Shown here: one piece after another, positions 61,178 through 64,000 of the stretch
Layout: each line of letters begins with the position of its first letter
How positions within the stretch are numbered: the first letter of the stretch is position 1
DNA from: Coffea arabica
Lineage: Eukaryota; Streptophyta; Magnoliopsida; Gentianales; Rubiaceae
Assembly (NCBI RefSeq): GCF_036785885.1
Contig: NC_092312.1
Coordinates: 27,084,001 to 27,148,000 of the forward strand
Length of the DNA stretch: 64,000 bases
Direction of reading: 5' to 3'
Program-made: the position numbers and the translations under genes
Notes under the pieces: generated by a model
What the model was told of the DNA's origin: nothing
The model's database searches: none
Seen by the model: the letters and a program-made list of their open reading frames with translations, nothing else

Positions 61178-63799
61178 CTATTGGGCGGTTTTCTTCGCAT
61201 CTCTTGAATTCTGTATGGCATGCCCCATATGACATTTTCTACATATCATCAATTCATCATTTTTATTTATCTGGTTTATTAATCGTGAATTTTGTCATTC
61301 ACATTCATTTTTAGAGCAGGAAGTTTAATTCCTCAACCGTTGATTAATAATTCAAAGAGCATGTCTTGTCTACCTTGGACAAAATGCATGATGCCATATA
61401 ATTTGTACGGTGTAATGGAAAAACCACGTAGATATTTGTGGGGTTAAATGTTTTATTGTCAAGAGGATTTCTTCACAAAATTTTGAATTATTAATCGATA
61501 GAAATAAATTACCCAAAGTTTGCCCTCTAATTTGAAGAATATGAGTGTCTGTAGTGATGTATATGCACCCATGTAGAGAGGATGCTATACTATGCAGTGC
61601 TCCAATCGCGTTGCAGTCTGATCATGTAGAAGTTCCAATGCTTGATTTTCGACTGATTTAATTGAAGAAGAACTTAAAGATAGACTGCAAAAAACCAGAG
61701 ACCACCAGAAAATACTAATTACACCCTCTTGAGGTAAATTAAAATCTTTTTTTTTAAATAAAGAAAAAAAAAAGTTAGACTATTGTGCTCAAATGTATAG
61801 ACGAAATAAGAAAATTTACTTCTAGAGATGAATGTTAACACCCTCAGTTTGGGATATCAAGCCATCGCATGGGCCTTGGTCATATATATATATATATATA
61901 TATAAATTTTTATGAGTGAAAAAAAACTATATTGCTAACAAATATTTTTTAAAAAAATTTTTAATTTTCTATAGGAGTAAATACATTTGTTTTCAATAGA
62001 GCATGGGGTACGTATCTCAATTTATGAAGACATTCCAAAGTATCTAAATCTATTGCGTATTATCAAGCTGCCACAAAATAAGTGAATGAGGTGAGACCTT
62101 GATTGACGATTGATTTCATTATGCACACCACCTTTTGAACCAAATAAATCTTCCATTCAATTGGCCCACGTGAGAAAACACACAGGGCAAGTTATTTTTG
62201 GGGAATCATTGATACAATTTTAATTTTGGCTTCATTTGTTCCTTTTTTGGTTTGTTTTCACCTAATAATGAAGAAAAGCATGAAAAAGAAGTGGAGTATA
62301 CTATTCTTGATTCAATTCCTTTTTCTTTTTTCTTTTTTCTTTTACTGTTAAGCAAATTTATAAACATTCCATTTATAAATCATATTATATATGCAATAAT
62401 ACATAAGCTCTCTTGCACTATCATATAAATATGACTCGTTTATTAATAATATTGATTTCTGTTTTATATATAAAAAAAAAAATCATGTAGACGTGACTCG
62501 TGATCACTTTTCTTACATCACGTGACTATAAAATATACTACATGATTTACAAGCGACATTTTAGACAACCTCTGCATAAGCATTTAACTGGTGGAAAACA
62601 AGCCCTGTAAAAATACAGCAACATGTAAAATTAGCACATTCTTTGTCTGGGCTGTGCTCCAGATTTTGAACGTTCCTGGCTCCTAGTTGACAAAAAAAAA
62701 AAAAAAGATGAAATATTGAATTTAATTCAAAATTCATCCTACTCTCCGAAATCCCTAATACATAGATTTACCTAATGTGTTCGGTGCTAAAACATGGTAC
62801 TCAACATGTTCAACAATAGGAATCTAGGTCTATAGATTGGTACTCCAAATTTGAACTCATTATGTCTTCCTATAAAAGCAAAAGCAGTGCCCCTTAAATT
62901 ATTTTCAATCATGACCCCTTATGCTTTATCTTGCATATCAATCCACCGCTCTATCTCTTCAAAAGCAAGAAATATCAGCAAAATTCATAGTTGAGTAATG
63001 GGAATCATCAAGTGTATCTTCTTTCCTATGCACGCCTAAAACATGCATTATGTCTTTGCCACTTGATGATCAACGAAGTCAAAATATGTTGTAATACGAG
63101 ATCTCAATCCGACCTGTTAATTTTTCTACGTTTGATTCTAACAGTTGAATTGAAACATCGACAAGGCTTCAGACCTGATGAATAGCAGCAGCTCAGTGGG
63201 ATGAGCGGATTTTGGATATGGGGGAAACAGTGCAAAGAACCAATTAATTTTGCTTTGATTTTTGAGCATTATGGGTTTTGGTTGGGGAAAATCTCCAATT
63301 AATTCTAGTCCGATCAATGTGCAAATGTTATTGAAACAAATTATGCAACAATAAAATTCTAGGTACTTCATAATTAATTTATACTTACATGCACCTTTTA
63401 AAATAAAAAAGATTTAAGACGGATGCCTTGCAAATTGTGGCCGCAGAGAAGGTTTCATTGTCTAAAATCAACCGTCACATGTCCCAATCATAGACCTTTT
63501 GCAACCAGAGAAAAAGATTTTATCTGGGGATGAAAATTGAAATTCATGAAAGGATTTCACATTAATTTTCAAGTTGATGGACCAATGGATATGATCGATT
63601 TTCACCTGAATGGCTTTGGGAACATTGTATTCTAAGGTCATTTTCAGAATTGGTCATGATGGCCTCCATCTATCAAAAGCAAACCTCTCCTTTTCGCTGT
63701 TTAAAAACCCTCCAAAAACCCTTTCCCATGTCAAGCAAATCATTCTTCCCAGCCCATCTTTCTGATCACTCACACACACACACTTTCACTGCACTAGCG

Positions 63800-64000
63800 A
63801 TGACTATCTACAGAACAGATCCAGAAGAGGAAGCTTTATTCCGCTCCTATCCTTGCGCAGTTTACTACGTACAGAGTCCATCATCAGTTTCCCATGCATA
63901 CAGTGCTGAAATTCGTAACATCAACAATGAATCTGCATTAGAAACTTTTGCCAACAATCCCAACAACGCAAGCCAAGAAGCAGCCAATCGGCTTGCTCTA
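63800..64000 (+). CDS. LEA_2 / Companion-of-Cellulose-synthase-like protein, array copy 3 (partial)
   Basis: First 67 codons of exon 1, from the same ATG, including YYVQSPS. It is cut by the window end and not by any break in the gene. Confidence 0.85.
   Translation, partial: MTIYRTDPEEEALFRSYPCAVYYVQSPSSVSHAYSAEIRNINNESALETFANNPNNASQEAANRLAL

Larger units (their letters stand above)
53529..64000. repeat. Tandem unit copy 3, partial (10,472 bp)
   Basis: Third direct copy, cut by the window end inside exon 1 of the LEA_2/CC-like gene. It repeats copy 1 positions 1-10472 at +53,528. The array therefore continues beyond the window on the right, and may do so on the left. Confidence 0.97.

Noticed and set aside
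1-64000. Plastid inverted repeat (about 26 kb) as the source of the repeated unit
   Set aside because: The copies are direct, not inverted. No rRNA, ycf2, ndhB or ribosomal protein genes are present, and the gene has spliceosomal GT-AG introns.
1-64000. Endogenous viral or pararetroviral sequence
   Set aside because: No capsid, movement-protein or reverse-transcriptase frame of viral type was seen on either strand.

Overview
The window looks like nuclear DNA of a flowering plant, most likely a eudicot. It is AT-rich, gene-poor and full of small non-autonomous transposons, and it carries an intron-containing plant-specific gene and a plant-type tRNA-Ser(GCU). No plastid, mitochondrial, bacterial or viral genes were seen.

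The dominant fact is its layout. The 64 kb is a head-to-tail array of one 26,764-bp unit: copy 1 at 1-26764, copy 2 at 26765-53528 and a partial copy 3 at 53529-64000. The copy starts are set by the window edge and are not biological boundaries. No difference between copies was found wherever I compared them, including 20-base homopolymer runs and an (AT)n tract. That is the signature of an assembly artefact (a contig wrapped around, possibly from a circular template) or of an extremely recent amplification. Adding 26,764 (copy 2) or 53,528 (copy 3) to a copy 1 coordinate gives the equivalent position.

Content of one unit, in copy 1 coordinates: 1-200 is the tail of a hAT-like element. Next come a purine-rich G4-prone tract (574-605), an (AT)n microsatellite (747-804) and several kb of non-coding DNA with a possible 39-codon ORF (3888-4007). 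A possible broken N-terminal fragment of a MATE transporter gene (6122-6309) lies just before a tRNA-Ser gene on the minus strand (6403-6484). A hAT-like element with a MITE nested in it occupies 6941-7649. The one convincing protein gene is 10272-15610 (+, three exons, 349 codons). It encodes a single-pass membrane protein of the LEA_2 / Companion-of-Cellulose-synthase family. Its 3.7-kb first intron holds a tRNA-like retroposon, a second MITE copy, a degenerate hAT-like element and a LINE tail. Further on are a MITE-like repeat, a tRNA-derived SINE (18924-19099) and a copia-type LTR with primer-binding site (22349-22581). The unit closes with a TATA/ABRE promoter-like segment followed by a possible untranslated first exon (23720-24006), an old 1.3-kb tandem duplication (from about 23990) and the start of the hAT-like element that runs over the copy boundary.

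No multi-gene system or pathway is present. The points of interest are the array itself, the extra copies it would give of the cell-wall/microtubule gene and the tRNA, and a well-preserved record of nested insertions, some with empty paralogous sites. Gene models and family calls rest on reading the sequence and on remembered family features. No search was run.
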